The notes under the pieces are model-generated. The model was not told the DNA's origin. It was given only the letters and a program-made list of their open reading frames with translations, and searched no databases. From the NCBI RefSeq assembly GCF_003369915.1, contig NC_046673.1:9222001-9286000 (forward strand): DNA of 64,000 nucleotides. Direction: 5' to 3'. Shown in pieces: positions 23,560 through 37,571 of this stretch. The position numbers were made by a program, and so were the translations under genes. Within the stretch, counting starts at the first letter, position 1. The number at the start of each line of letters is the position of its first letter. Source of the DNA: Drosophila miranda (lineage: Eukaryota; Arthropoda; Insecta; Diptera; Drosophilidae).

Positions 23560-26500
23560 CTAGGGACGACTAAAGATCACAACGCTGTTGCGTCGCTTAA
23601 GGTTCCTTATTATGTTCTGTGGTCCAGCTGTCGATGTAGTCTGTTGATTGCCGGCTACTACTTTTGCTGCTGCTGGTGGCGGCGGCTGCAGTGGAGCTGT
23701 GGGATTAGTTCCCGTGAACGAGGTGGACCAAGTAGTATTCGCTGGTCTGCCGTGAGCTGCGGCTGGGCGTTGTGCGAGGGCTACGGCTGGGCGTTGTGCG
23801 AGGGCTACGGCTGGGCGTTGTGCGAAGGCTGCGGCTTGGCTTGGTGAAAGGGCTGCGGCTGGGCTTGGTGCGACGGCTGCTACTGCTGGTGGATTCGCCC
23901 TGATTAACTCATCTGGACCCAGGGTCTGACGTCGCTGGCTGATCTTGGCTTTTTTTGGCACTGGCTCCCCCTGGAGCCCCTGGATGGCGATAGGTGTGGT
24001 ATTCTTGAGACCTATATGAATCCGGGGAATTGGCGGACGTTCGGCCAGGGCCATCAACTCTTCGTAAAGCTGGCGACTTAGAGTATCGCTATTGTAGCGT
24101 GTGTTGAGCAAACTGTTCTTGCTTATGATCAGACCGTTCTGGAATTGGAGGGCCGTCTGCATAAGGAATCGCAAAATCACCCGGTACGTGTACACTTGCC
24201 GGAAACGACCAACTCTTTCTTGGTGATTCGTGTAGCAGTGCTGGATGTACTGCTGGAAGCCACCGGGTTGATCCATCTGGCAAAAATGGCACCTTTGGAA
24301 GCCCCCAAAGTGGGAGATCATGTGCTGCAGCGTGACCATCTCTTCCTGCGAGGAGAACACACAGTATACGCAGCGAAACATCAGCGGGTGGACATTCGTG
24401 AAGCTGAAACCCTGATTGGCGTGCTCCTGCTGTCCGTGATGGTACATCGCTATCTGATCCGGCAGTATCTTCTGGCACAGGCTGCACTTTTGATAATACT
24501 CGGCCCCGTTTTTGCTTCGATTCAGATTCAGCAGCACCTCCAGACCCGAGTCCGTCATGTTCTTCAGATCGTTTGCCTGGTGATTCGCCTGCTCCATGTG
24601 GCTGCTGAGATCCTCCCAGTTCTGATAATTGTAATCGCAGAACCCGCACTCCCTGGGCCGACGCACATCACAGCCGAACGTCCTGACCAGGCGTTTATGT
24701 TGGTGCGCTGACATCAGATGGTCACGCAGCTCTTTAGCACTGCCATTAAAGGACTTGCATTGGCAGCACATCAATATCGGCTGCACCCGGAACATGAAAG
24801 ATCGCTTCGCATGCGCCTTTGCCCAGTGCTGGGTTTTCATTTCCATCAGATTCCGTGAGGTGAAACCACAATGATCGCAGCAGAAAATATAGAAATGATT
24901 ACGCAAATAGGATTCGATCAGGGTCTTATCCTTCTCTGCAATAGACACACGTAAACTCTCGTTAAAGGGTTCGCTGACATTCCGATTCGCTGTCGCTGTC
25001 ACTGTCACTGGTGCTGGCGCTGGCGCTGGCGCTGTCACTCTCTCAGTCTCTGTTTCATCATCCGAGTCGAGAAGATCGATCACCTCACTGATCCTTGAAT
25101 TGACAGCAAGGGGGGGCTGCTGAACTTCCTGCTCCTCTGGCTGCTCGTTCTCCTCTTCGTCTGGATCCTCCTCTTGATCTTCCTCCTGTTGCTGCTGCTC
25201 ACGCTGCTGTGCCTCCTCAATCGGATAGGCCTCGGCCCAGGCCAGCTTATCGGGTAGATCAGTAAACACTCGCTCGAACTGGCAGATAGCCAGTCCCTTG
25301 AGGTCCGGATGTTCGTCAATCATGTGCGAGATAACGCTTCGCTCCTGAGCGCAACTGATCTCGCAATGCGGACACTTGTATTGGCAGAGGCACGCATGCT
25401 GCTCCTTGAGATGGGCCACGATCCGCTGGAAGCTGAGAAAGGCCAGCCGACACTGGCAGCAGTAGAACCCCATCGTTTGCCTTTTCCGCGCGATAGGGCG
25501 CTGATAGATAAGCGCTGGCTGCACCTGCTCACTCGGATGATTATCCAGAATGTGCTGAATGACGGAGACGGGCTCATTTGCCCCAAAACTACACTGCGGC
25601 GCACGCACAGGGCAGATGTACTGATGCTTAATGCCATGCACTGCCTCTACATGTGCGCGCATCTTTATTATTGCGTTGTCCATGTGCTGGCACAGATTGC
25701 ATATGAGTTGATTGTGAGTTGGGTGCTTCGATAGCTTGGCTGTAAAGGGAATCGCAAAGGAGATTCAATCATTGGGTATGGGATCTGGGTACTGGCTACT
25801 GGGTACTCACGCAACTTAATCCATCGGGCTGTGGTCTTTAGCCGTGCATTTACCTCCTGCCTGTGTATCACCACATCTACATTGATTTTCGGGTGCCGGT
25901 CCATGATGTGCCGCTCAATGGAATAACGGTCGGGATTGCAGCGAGAGCAGGAACCGCACTGATAAACGTGATGCTTGTGGGTGAGCAGATGCTTCAAGTA
26001 CTTTGTGACGGATAACTTGCTGGGCTGACGGCAGCGGCAGAAGGGGCACCACAGCACATCCGTGTACTTGTGCTCCTTCGACATGTGCTCGATGAGGGCC
26101 TGCTGCGTTGGCAGCTGTATGCCGCAGTCCAATGCACCGCAGACAAAGCGACCCGCTGAGGGTACGTACAGCATGTACGGATTGACCACCGTATGTTGTC
26201 CCCCAGCTCCGTTGGCCACATCTTCTTTCACCGGAGATGGCTCGGGGATTTCGGGGCTAGTCTGCACGATGCGCTGTGATTCCACGAACGCACCAATCGT
26301 CTGCACCTTGTGCATGGCCAGGTGTCGCTGCATGTGCACAACCTCAGAGCTGACATACAGACACTCGGCGCAACGCAGCTGCACCGTCAGCACAGTGTGG
26401 CCGCTGGGCAGCAGCTTCGCCTCCGAAGAGCGAAATACAAACTTTGTGCCGGCCTCGCGCAGCTTCAGTTCGCGGATCAGCTTGAACTTCATAGCCTGCA

Positions 26501-29500
26501 GCTGCTCTTGCTCGAAAGGCAACAGCACCCCAACCACATGACACACCGTGGAACTGTGGGCGGCCATTACAGCGTGGCCCTCCTGCAGGGAGACTTCCAT
26601 CACCTTGAAGGAGTGATTGGGCAGGCCGAGCACCTCTGAATGGCACTTCTGGACGTGGAATATCACCATATCCTTGCTGGTGCCCGTCTCCAGGCACAGG
26701 CTGCAGATATAATTATGCCGCGCATGATGCAGCAGCATATGTTGCCGCAGCATTGGCGGCGTCTCCAGCGTGCGACAATACCGACACTTAACCAGCTCCG
26801 TGTCCATGCGGGAGCTGGAGCTGCGTATGTGGTAGTGGATGTGGTTGACAAACGATTCGCTCGTCAGTCGGGCCCCGCAGGTCCTCTGCGGACATTCGAA
26901 CAGCTTGTCGTCTGTGGATTAGCGGAGAATATTAATGGATGCTGGGTATGGATAGGGCGATGGATCCCCAGTACTCACCCCCATATCCTGTAGGCTCTAG
27001 ATATCTGACCAATACTTTGGAAAGAGATACTCCTCCATGTGGGTTGCCTGGAGCCGTTTCCTTTCCCTGTAGCTGTGGCTGTACTTTCTCCTTTGCTGGC
27101 GCTGACGCTGACACTGGCACTGCCGGTGGAACTGTCGCTGTAAATGCCTTCCTTTGCTGGGTGAATGTCTTATGAATCTGCTCGCTAACAGACAACTCCC
27201 CGCCCGGCCGTGTGGTTGTAGCTGTTTCCAGCTCATGGCGCGGCGCCAGGCCATGCACAAGGACGCCATGTCGCACATAGTCATCCACATCGGAGGCCAC
27301 ATGAGGGCAGTAGGCGCAGTACAGGTAGTCGGCGCTCCCAAAGCTGAAACGATGAAAATTCATGTGCTCCCGTATGCACATCACTGTGTGGGCACAATAG
27401 CCGCATCCAGCGGCCATGCAGCGAAAACGATCCTGCGACAAGTGGAGATTTGGACGACGGTTGGCTGTTGTTGGTGGTGCTCCAGCGGGAGCACCCTTTT
27501 CCGCTGCTGCAGATGCAGCTACAGCTGAACCTGCTGCTGTTGGAGCTGCCAGGCATATGTTGACGTGATTCGCAGAGATGCTTTGAGTCACCATAAAATG
27601 GCCATTGTTAACTGTTGCCAGTGACTCAGGCAGGACTGGTGGCATTGCCTGGGGTTCTGCTGGTTCATTCTGGGGTTCATCCACATGGCACACAGTCACG
27701 ATTTGGAGGCCTGTGTTCTTCCTATTATTGTACAGCAGTTCTTCATTTGCCTTTTCGTTTCCATTTGCATTCCCATCTGCAGCCCTTGGGGCTTGCGTTT
27801 CCGTTTCCCTGGGAGATAATGCAGGCGGAGTGGCAGGCTTGGCGCAAAGAAATTCCCCCAGTCCGGCGGCATTTAAGTCCGCCAGCTGGTTGATAGGTCG
27901 TGGCGTGGCCTTTAGCAGATCCCTGAGCATAACATTAGCCAGGGTATCTCCTTCCACATTCCCATGCATATCCACATCCACTTGGTTCGAGGATACATTT
28001 TCCTGTTGCTGCTGCTGTTGCTGTTGCTGTATCTGGTCCTGTTCGACTTGCTTTGCAGCTTTCGTGAGTAAGTCGCCACTGAAGCGACGCACTCGAAGCT
28101 TGGGCAGTGCTGGCTTGGCCGCGGGCAGCAGCTGCTCGGGTGGATTCGCTGCAGGTGCTGCAGCAGGCATATGCTTCTGGGCCAGGTGATGCAGCTCATC
28201 TGCAATGCTGCGCGGTAGTGTCAGTAGCGCCTTTGTCTGGTCCTGGGTGATGCAGGCGAAACAGCCGCCGCTCCAGGACACCTGCGGATGCTCGATGGCA
28301 AAGTGTCGCTCCAGGCCCTCGCGCTCGTTTGAGAAGAGAAACGAACAGCCGGGATACACGCAGCAGTAGACGGCACTCGCCGGCAGTGTGGTCTCCCTCA
28401 TGCGGTAGGCCACGTTCTCCACTCGCGTCAATGCCGACATTGGTGTGGTGTCCCCGGGGGCAGGTACTCCTCCTGCTGCTGCTGCTGCTACTACTATTTC
28501 GGAAGGAGTTGGCTTAGCTGCTAGAGCTGCAGTTGGGGCGGACAGTACTGGCTTTATCTGTATCTCCCGTGCTTTTTCTGGTTCTGGTTCTGGTTCTGGT
28601 TCCAAGGGTCGCATTTCGGGCATAAGTTCATTTGGATCGGCTGGCGTAATACGGGATGTTGAGTGACGTGGTCCGCCTCCTCCTGAACCTGAACCTACTC
28701 CTCCACCCGTTCTGTTGGTGAGGCGGGAGTAGTAACGATTGAATTTTCGGAATATCGACTGGGAGCGGGACCCATCCTGAGAGCCAGTCTCGACCAGATC
28801 GACCCAATCCCCGGGGACCCTCTTCTTGTCATCATCATCGACATCCTTAGCGCCAGGGGCTGGTGTGGGGGCTGTGCATGCAGATACGGTGTCCACCTCC
28901 ACATCCACATCGACATCCATTTCGCTACCGGAATCATCGCTTCCAATGCCCATGAGGGGATCCACAGACAGGTCGGGAATATGCGTATCCACGGGGACTG
29001 CAGGCACTACTGTCTCCTCCTCCTCCTCTGAGGGTTTAGCTGGCGAATCCTGCGTTACCTGCGCTTCATTGCCGGTGCCCTCCACTTCCATTGGCAACAG
29101 TTCCGCCAAAATTGGCTTCTCCTCCACCATGGTGATGGCGGCAGCACTCTTTTGCTGGAGCCCAGACTCGTTTTGTAAGAGTTCCGTCTCCTCGATATCC
29201 TCCTCCAGCTGGGCATGCAGCAGCTTCAGATCCATTTCTAATTCGGGATCAAGATCCAAGAGGCACTCGTTGACGACCAAAATGGGTTCGGCGGCAGCAT
29301 CTTCATTCAGCGGAGGCACCTCGATCTCCTGCATCTCCTGTGACGCTGGCATGCCATCCTCTTCAATCTCTTCCACATCTTCCTCCTCCCCTTGGGACTC
29401 GTCCCCCCGCTTGGAGAGCTTGGAGGGTCTGCCGGGCTTCCGTTGCTTTATCTTGAAACAAATCTTCTTCTTGGGGGTCTTCGGATAGATCATGGAGCTG

Positions 29501-32500
29501 CGTCGCGATATCAGCTTCGGCACGGCCGTTTCCGTTTCTGTTTTCATCTGTATGTCATCGGCGGGACGACAGCAGAGGATCACCTTCTCCATTTCTATGT
29601 CCGCGATCAGCTGTTCGTTTAACCGATGATGCTTCATCAGATGCCTGTCCCGTCTCTCCTGCCCCATCTGCACGTAATCGCACACAGGACAGACATGCAG
29701 ACTGAGGGGCAGGCAGCTGGTTCTCGGGTCGGAAACTATTTGTGCTTCGGGGACACAATTCTTGCGATGCTTCTTAATTGTAGCCTGGCGTCGCATGGGT
29801 TGCTTGCACGCCGAGCACTGGGTATTGCTCTCGCCCGTATGCCCAATCAGATGCAACGCTATGTTGCCGAAGGAGGAGTTTTGCAGGTCCTTCGTGCAGA
29901 AGGGACACACGTAGTTGTACTTCATTCTGCTGCCGTCACCCCCCGCAAACCGCAAACGATTGCCCCGACCTTCGCGCAGTTCGTCCAGCATGCCGGGTGC
30001 CAGGCGAGAGATGTAGTTCTCCTTGTGGTACTGCAGATAGTGGCCGATGGGATTCTTATCGATCTCCATGTGGCACACAACACAATCTATGGCCCCAGTG
30101 GACATGGCATTCCATTCGGAGTTCACATTCAGTTGTGTTTTTTTGTTTCGCTTTTTCTGCTCCTCCTTTCGCTTTGGTTGTGTTGTTGTCGTTGTCTTTG
30201 ACGTTTTCGCTGACGTTGGCGTTGGCGTTGGCTGTTTCGGGGACTGCGGGGGTATTGGCATTGGGTGACGCCGCAAACGCACAACACATTTCAACACTGG
30301 CTTCTCCCTTTTCCAGATTGTGGACGCTCGATTGATGCCGTCGTTGTTTCCGCGGGGTCCACAGGGTCGACCGCGACGTGCCACATTTCGAATCTCCCTT
30401 GGGCTGGGCCTACGACTGGGAAGAGGAGAAGGAGACGGCGATGGCGATAGCGACTCTGAACGCCGTTGCACCTGTTGCAAAGTGCATGCTCGTCTTCCAG
30501 TGGCCCGCGTCACTTCCTCTCCGTTGTGCATGGACGAAAGATATTCGTTGAGCTTTTCCAGCTCGTTCCTCTTGCGTGCCCGTGGCTTGGCTCGTGCTAG
30601 ATGCACGGTCGGTGGAGCAGGCGGTGTCGGTGTCGGCCGTGTTGGTGTTGGGGCAACAGACTGTTCATCGGAGTCCGTCACCTCAATCTGAGCACGGTTT
30701 TCTTCGATTTCCAGTCGTGGTCTCTTGCTCGCTTGCACGATCGCATTCTTGGGCGAGGAGGGAGGTCTGCCTCGTTTGCGTTTCACAGGCTGAGGAGTCT
30801 TCTCCGTTTGCAACTCCGTCGCCTCCGGTTTGGTGGAAATATCAGTCTCAAAATTGTTATCCTCCCCCGATCTCGGCTTGTCTGCCTCCGATTTGGAATG
30901 TGGAATATCAGGTTTTGTTTGCGGCACTGTAATGGATCGTAGCTTCTTTTCCTCGGGTGTGGCCTTAGCGGACCTGTTTATCTGACCCAAACCGAAGCAG
31001 TTCCGGCTGAGCTTCGTTTCGTTGAAGGAACATTCGGGTATGCCGCGTGTGCGCCGCTTTCCAGTGATAATATTCTGGGTAGACACGCGGCAATTATCGC
31101 TGGTCTTCTCGAATATATTCGCCAGATGGCGTGCCTTCATCGATTGCTTCTCATCCTTGCGCTTCTGTTCGGTGAGGTCCTCATACATCAGGCTACTGCC
31201 ATTAAAGAGCAAGGCCCTGTCCACCAGCGGACGGCTGGCCGTCGGTGCCATCGAATTGCGGCGTCGCATATTCGGATTGATTTTTCGGCTGTATGTGGGC
31301 CCCTGCTGCTCCTCACTCCCATTTGTATCTCCATTTGGATTTGCCTTAAACTTCTGGCCAAAGTCCTCGAGCAGCTTGGAGCCATCGTCGTTAAATAGGA
31401 ATGTACTGTGGCCGTTGGGACCCAGGAAAATCTTCATTTTCGATAGTTTGGGGGGTACCTTTTGGCCCGCAACTGGATCCGCAACCGCAACTGCGGCTGC
31501 CATGGACTCGGCAGTTGCGGTTTCAGTTGCGGTTCCAGTTGCAGTTCCACTTGCAGCCGCGTTATCGGGCTTCCCTTCCAAAGGGCTTCCTGCCTTTGTT
31601 TTTGTGTTCTTCAGGTCAATATCCGATGCAGCGTCCTCCGGCTGTATCTCCGGTTTGTCGGTTGTCGGTTTGCCCTCGGAGGCTTTGTCCGAGGGCGTAC
31701 AGGGTATACAGACCATCGGTGGCTCGTTCTCTACGTTATCCGAGAGAGAGCAGGAGGCGCCTGAGCCATCGATCTGTGGCTTATTATTCGAGTTGTTTCC
31801 TTTCGCAATAGTCTCCGCAGTGGAACAAGAGGAAGGTAAAGAGGAGGGCGTGGAGGATGAGGCTTTCTTGTCGCCTGCTTCTTTTTGCTCCTTCTTTTCC
31901 GTTTGATTGTTGTCTTTTTTCTTCTTCAACTTCTTTTTCTTTTTCTTGTTGGCATTCTTTGCTGCTGACGTCTCTTCCTTTTTGGGTTTATCCTGATCTT
32001 TAGACATATTTTTGTTCTTATCCGCATCTTTAGATCGATTCTTTTTTTCCGCTCTTTCAGGTTTAGGATTATCTTTAGGATCTTTAGGACTATTCCTGGG
32101 GCTCTCGCTCTCCACGTTAGGAGTATCTTTGTTATTATCAGTACTCCTATTCGTATCCTTATCCTTGTCTCTGTCGTTATCCTCTCTCTCATTACAGGAT
32201 TTGTTCGTGAGTGGACTCGTGCATGAGCTGGCACTCTCGCCCTCTTTACCATTGCCCAAGGACTGGCCCACTTTGGTCGTGGCTGCTGCCGCTGTCGACG
32301 TTTTTTTGGGTATTCGAAAGTCGATCTTCTTGGCCGGACCATTCGCGATGACGGTGCGATATGAGGTGTCCAACTGGCGCTCTGGTAGTGCCGTCACTGC
32401 CAACGTTACTGCCGCACAATCGCTCTCCTCCTGCTGCCGCTGCTTGTCGGCTGCCTCCAGCTGGCGTTTTTTCTCGATGTCCGCCAGGCGCTGCTCCTCG

Positions 32501-34861
32501 GCCACCTTGGCAGCGGCTGCTGCCTCCCTGGCCTTGGCCTCACGATGCTCGCGATACGAATGCGGCCCATCATAATTCCCTCCGCCTCGTCCTCGTCCGC
32601 CGCCTGGTGGCATGTATCGATGGCTAATGCCACCGGGGCCGCCACGAAAGCTGCCTCCACCGAAGTTGGGTCTAGGTCCAGGCAGAAACCCAGGATCGGG
32701 ACTAGGTCTACCTCCACCATTAAAGGGATTTGTTTCATTTCTATTGTTATTGTTATTGCCATTCCAGGACGAAGGTTGCCAGTTCGTGGAGTTGCCCTGA
32801 GAATAGCCCTGGTGCTGATGTTTGTGCTGATGGTTCGGTCGTGGCATATTCTGACAGCGTGGATCCCGTGTCTCACGTGGATCCCATGTGGCTTCACGTG
32901 GCATCGATCTCGGATCGGAAGGATGAAAGTATTTGGACAAATGGGGCGCAGGGCCCGAGGATTGCGTCTCGTTCCCAGGGAGTCCTTGTGGCCGCTGGTT
33001 CCCATGAACATTGTGCGGAGGCCGCACATGCGCATTATGGCTGTTCAGATTCCGTGGTCGAAAGCCCATGCTTCGTTCCTCAGCTACTGCCCCTGGGATG
33101 CGGTTCCATACGGAGGAGGCCTTCATTGGCGGTGCCGGCAGCACTGGCGATGTATCGCGAATGACACTCGGGGGAGGAACTGGCAGGGGGGGAGGAGCTG
33201 GCGGGGAGGCCAGTACATTCGAAACGGCAGCTGACAAGGCGTGACTTTTGTAATTGGGATTCTTTCCACGCGGATCCATGCTGTTCGATGCCAGTGGCAA
33301 TGTGCACGGCAGTCCCGTTCCCACAGCCCCGGAGGGATCCAGCTTATCCATCAGCATAGCGGCCAGTTTCTTGCGTGCTTCCGAAAGTGGACTGACTGGT
33401 CTATCCCTTCTGGCAGCATCTCTATCACACAAGGATGGTGGAGGAGTAGGAGAAATAGTAGGAGCAAGAGTAGGAGTACCATTCGATGGCTCTGTGGGCG
33501 GCTGCTGCTGTTGGTGCCTCTCGTTTGGTGTTGGCTGACGCACTGCCGCCGCCGATGTGGAGTCTGCTTCACATTGTCTGGTAAATGCCGTCTTTGCTGT
33601 TGCTTGATCTGCATTGGATCGGCGCGAGAATCCTAGATCGGCGCTGGCGCTGGCATTGAATTGCAAACTTCTAACTTTGGTCCGCTCTCTATTGGCATTC
33701 TCTCGCGCCTGCTTTTGTTCTCTGTCCAGGGTTCTGGCTTCACGTATGGCAGACAGTAAATCTTGTCCATCAGAAGGAACTCTGTCGCACTCTCTGGCCT
33801 TCTGGCTGGTATCCGCCTTGCCACCCTCTGGTTTCTTCTGATCCCGACTTGCTCCTTGACTCTTTGCTGTACTCTTGCGCTCATTGCGTGGCTTGTGGGC
33901 GGAAAAGCTGTGGGAACTGGAGGACCTGCGCGCTGGCTCCTCTGCGACTTTATTCGCTGGGGATGGGCGATCGAGTGAAACGGATTTGCGTCTTTCAGTC
34001 GAAGCTTTCGATCCAGACAATGTTGTCGACCTGCTCTGAGGATTTCTTTTCCTGTTTGTTGATTCCATGTGGTCCTCACTTTCACTGCTGGACGAACTTA
34101 TCGATATTTTATCGCCATATTTTATCGCAGTACTGCTGGGCTTCTCTTTGCGCTTTGTGAGTCCTGTGCTTGTGTTTGAGCCAGAACCCTTTGGTTTCTG
34201 GTTGTTGATCTGAGGCGAGGCGGCGGCAGTGGCTGTGGATTTGGATTTGGCTAGAGCTGTGTCTTGTTCCGGGGCTTGACCTTTCTGGAGCAAGCGTTTT
34301 TGAGCGGGGGCCCCGGAACGGTTGCCTGATGCGGCACCACTGGCCTCGCGTGCCTGTCTATTTCGGACCTTCTGCAATTCAGTTTTAATTAGTTGGGAAA
34401 ACAAAACTGCGGCGGTCGGGCGGCAACTTACCTCACCGAATTTCGTCTCCAGCTTCATTACAATCGTTTCAATTTTATTGAGAGTCGACGGGGTCACATT
34501 GCTGTGCATAAAGAAACTGTTGAGGAACTTCTCAAGTAAAAAGGTTAACTGAAAGCACTTACTCTCGCTTGACAAGGCAGATGAGGGCCTCTAGACGGGA
34601 GAATTGTCCCTGGGTCAGACTCGACATAAACGCATTTTTCACTTCCTCGATGAAGGGCAAGAGGCCAAGAATTTGCTTTTGTTTAGCAACAATCGCTGGG
34701 TCCAGGGGCAGAATAGCCCCCTCTTCCTCAGAGACATTTTCAGAGGCGGACACTTGGACATCTCTGTGGGTGACATCGCCGGTCTGCTGGCGGTCAGTCA
34801 CTGCCTCGGAATCATCCGACTCACTGATGACCTCCAAATTAATTTCGCTTGCATCCTCCAT
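23560..34861 (-). CDS. Giant multi-C2H2 zinc-finger protein
   Basis: Coding exons 34861-34563, 34501-34432, 34371-26979, 26911-25811 and 25739-23560 join in frame to 3680 residues; the short introns are 60-71 bases. Start ATG 34861 lies 25 bases into an exon whose acceptor is at 34888, so a 5' UTR exon lies further right. Residues about 55-120 form a helical domain (FIEEVKNAFMSSLT, TLNKIETIVMKLE). A very long low-complexity region follows, with a Lys-rich block and AT-hook-like motifs (KRKRGRPP near 1322; KPGRPSK). About 25 C2H2 fingers are scattered in clusters: near 1550-1700, 2120, 2440-2480, then densely from 2590 to about 3500. The type suggests a nuclear chromatin or transcription factor. 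By position it may be the counterpart of D. melanogaster CG14438, but that is from memory of gene order and uncertain. Confidence 0.88.
23761..23832 (-). repeat. Coding 24-bp tandem repeat in zinc-finger gene
   Basis: Three 24-base units starting at 23761, 23785 and 23809, encoding a repeated VALAQRPA octapeptide near the C-terminus, with diverged flanking copies. They keep frame, so they change only protein length. Confidence 0.9.
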
Positions 34862-36374
34862 GTGCCAGTCTTTTGAGGTTTTCTCTCCTGTGGAAATAAA
34901 ATAACAAAATGTTAAATGTAAAGTCCTATCGATATCAGAACCGATCACAGCTGTACAGCTGTCCATCCGCCTATGAATCCATCGCACCCGCCTATGCAGC
35001 TGCATACGTACATATGTGCAAAAACCATGCCAAAGAAACTTATCAAATGGCATGACCATATCCATACACTTAATGTAGGTAAAATAATGAAAACAAAAAC
35101 AACTAAAGTCTATCGGCTTGGGAATGCGTAAATGGGAAGCAACATCAACATGACATTTCAAACGAGCTATGACTTGTTTCGCTCAGGAGCCAACATGGCC
35201 TTGAAACACGCTTGCTTTAGAATTTTTACCTGATGATGGATGCTAATACATACATATGCAGGAGCAAACAAAGAATACAATACGGTCTCTTAAAGTGCCC
35301 GGCATGCAGACGACCGCCTATCGGCTCGATGTTTACTATTTCGATGTTTACTTCCCATCACCATTGATTGGAAATAGTTTTTTCATGGTTTATTTTATTT
35401 TCAAAACCGAAAATGACCTATATATGTACATAAATAAATCAATTAATTAATTGGGGAGTAGAGAATTGCAAACTAAAAAGTTAATATTCTTTGGTGGGAT
35501 ACATATGTAAATATCGATTCGATTGCGTAAAACCGAATTCGCCGCAAACCTCAGGCGACGTTGTGCCTGCTTTGGTGGTACATATGTGCGTATCAACAGC
35601 ACTGCTTTTTACATATGTGTGTGTGTTCCATGTGGTACCCAGGGTAGAATTATGAACGATCCCCTTCGTTTTCGTGTTTTGCTTGTTGTTTTTTTTTTAT
35701 GTGGTTCGGTCGACGACGAGGGTCGTCGTGTCCCCCGCCAAGACTGTTTACGAAGCAAAAATACGACTTCTTCGCCTATTCGTTACCTGACTAGCGGAGT
35801 TATTTCTGTACTAAAAAACGCATACTATTGTATCCAGATGTTGAGCCAAGCAATTAAAAACAGGGATAAGCCCTTTAAATGTATACATACATACATATGT
35901 ATGTATTTTGGAGAGATCGATCTATATTTCTTCACATATTCATTGTATGCATAGTCTTACACACGCTGGTGCATATGCATGTATGGATGTATGTATGTAT
36001 GTATGTATCAATATTCAAAGTTGCTTCTTTAATACGAATTTTTTGAAACTGATGACATCACAAAGAGGAAACGAAAAATTGCTGATCCAGCGTTAAAACT
36101 GTAATTGAAAGCGACCCAAATATGGATGTACATATATATGTTCAATTATGAAATTGAAGTTAACACAGAAATGCAACAGCTTAAAAAAACCACTCATATA
36201 ACGATGAATTTGTTCATATGTACACAAGTATGTATGTATTGTTCAAAATTCAGAAGTAGTTTTCCCGCACACTCACATTAGATCTTTTGGGCTGTGCACA
36301 AAAAGAGATTGTCGTTGAATCGTGTAGTGTTTAGGAAAGTAAATTTATCTGCTGATCTCTGATTAATGATTATA
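34862..36374. other. Zinc-finger gene 5' flank
   Basis: No coding region. A 5' UTR exon of the zinc-finger gene must lie here or further right (acceptor tttccacag at 34888). Tandem TATG words occur at about 35885-35905 and 35985-36008. The hairpin-like cgacgacgagggtcgtcg is at 35713-35730. Confidence 0.45.
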
Positions 36375-36818
36375 ATATGATGATTAATATGTTATATGTT
36401 ACAAATTGTTCAATTAATTTTTAATACATTTGTCCTAAGACAAGAGTTCAAATAATACCGTCATATCGTCGGGTTTCTATCTCAGAAGAACGACGTTCGC
36501 TGTCCTCTAATATTCTCACTAGCCAAAGTGATTGTTTCAGTAGATTGCGATGTGTGATGGTTTAAAACTGAGGCAATTTTGTATACAAATATCGGTATAT
36601 AAATCAAACAGCCTTTTGGCGTGTAAATATGAGAGGCCTTCATGAATCCAAGTATTTATTAAATCACAGCTATACTCAAGCCCCTTTAATTATATCGATC
36701 CATACGAATCCTTCCTTCACTCAGATTCTGATCACTTTCGAATGCGAAGGTTCGTTCTCATGTCTTTGAAATGACTCAAAACATCCCAATCTGATTTTGT
36801 AGAGCCGATTCCAAAAAG
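36375..36818 (+). repeat. Left long inverted repeat of Tc1-like element
   Basis: Pairs with 38908-39345 in opposite orientation; inner limit at ccaaaaag. Confidence 0.85.
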
Positions 36819-37401
36819 GAATGGTTCTATAATACTTATTTTTCACCAAAAACCATAAAATTTAAGCCAAACCACTTACATTTGATGTATTGGTCCGATT
36901 TTGAACATTTTTGTGATTTATATACATACATACAAAAGTTTCAGTAGGATTATCTCAAAAAACGAATGGGTCCTATGGAACCTTTATGATATGGATATGG
37001 ATCGATCAGTCCGATTCCAACAAAGGATTTTAAAATCCATAAAGAAAACTATATACTTTGAACTTCATATGTTGCATAAAAATAGTTTAGATCTAAATTT
37101 TGAAAGCTTCTTTAGCTCAGCTGTAGTGTGCGATAGTGGGTCTCCCAAGTACAAAATATAAGCTGAAACTTATCGCTTTAGAGGAAATGTCTTTTCCGCG
37201 TCACCGCTTTTCATGGCTGCGATTCAAACTGGCCGACAAGATCCCAGAATTTTACCTTGACAGACTTCTTGTTTTTTTTAATCACGCTCTTATATCAACA
37301 AACCGTAGACGCAAAAAAAAATCCCCTTGCACTATGTATTTCTGTTTTCTCGAGAAGCTAACTGACTGAAATTATATTTTTGTTTGAAAAACGCATAGGG
37401 A

Positions 37402-37520
37402 CTGGCCTGTGTCACCGTGACGAAACATTCTTTCGGTTGATGAAAGTAAACTGGTATTATATGGTCAGATAGACTCCAGAGAATATGTTTGGCGTTCACA
37501 GAAACCCTATTACCACCCAA
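37402..37520 (+). pseudogene. Tc1-like transposase fragment
   Basis: The plus-strand frame from 37435 reads VDESKLVLYGQIDSREYVWR, matching the second catalytic aspartate region and the YVWR motif of Tc1-family transposases. A TGA stop interrupts the same frame just upstream (DWPVSP, stop, RNILS). The rest of the enzyme is not recoverable as one frame. Confidence 0.75.
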
Positions 37521-37571
37521 AATCTTTAAAAGAGAGGGGGAACGCTGTGAGTTGCTGCGGAGACCGCAACT

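Noticed and set aside
29626..30201. Plus-strand frames opposite the zinc-finger gene
   Set aside because: Antisense shadows of a long real exon.
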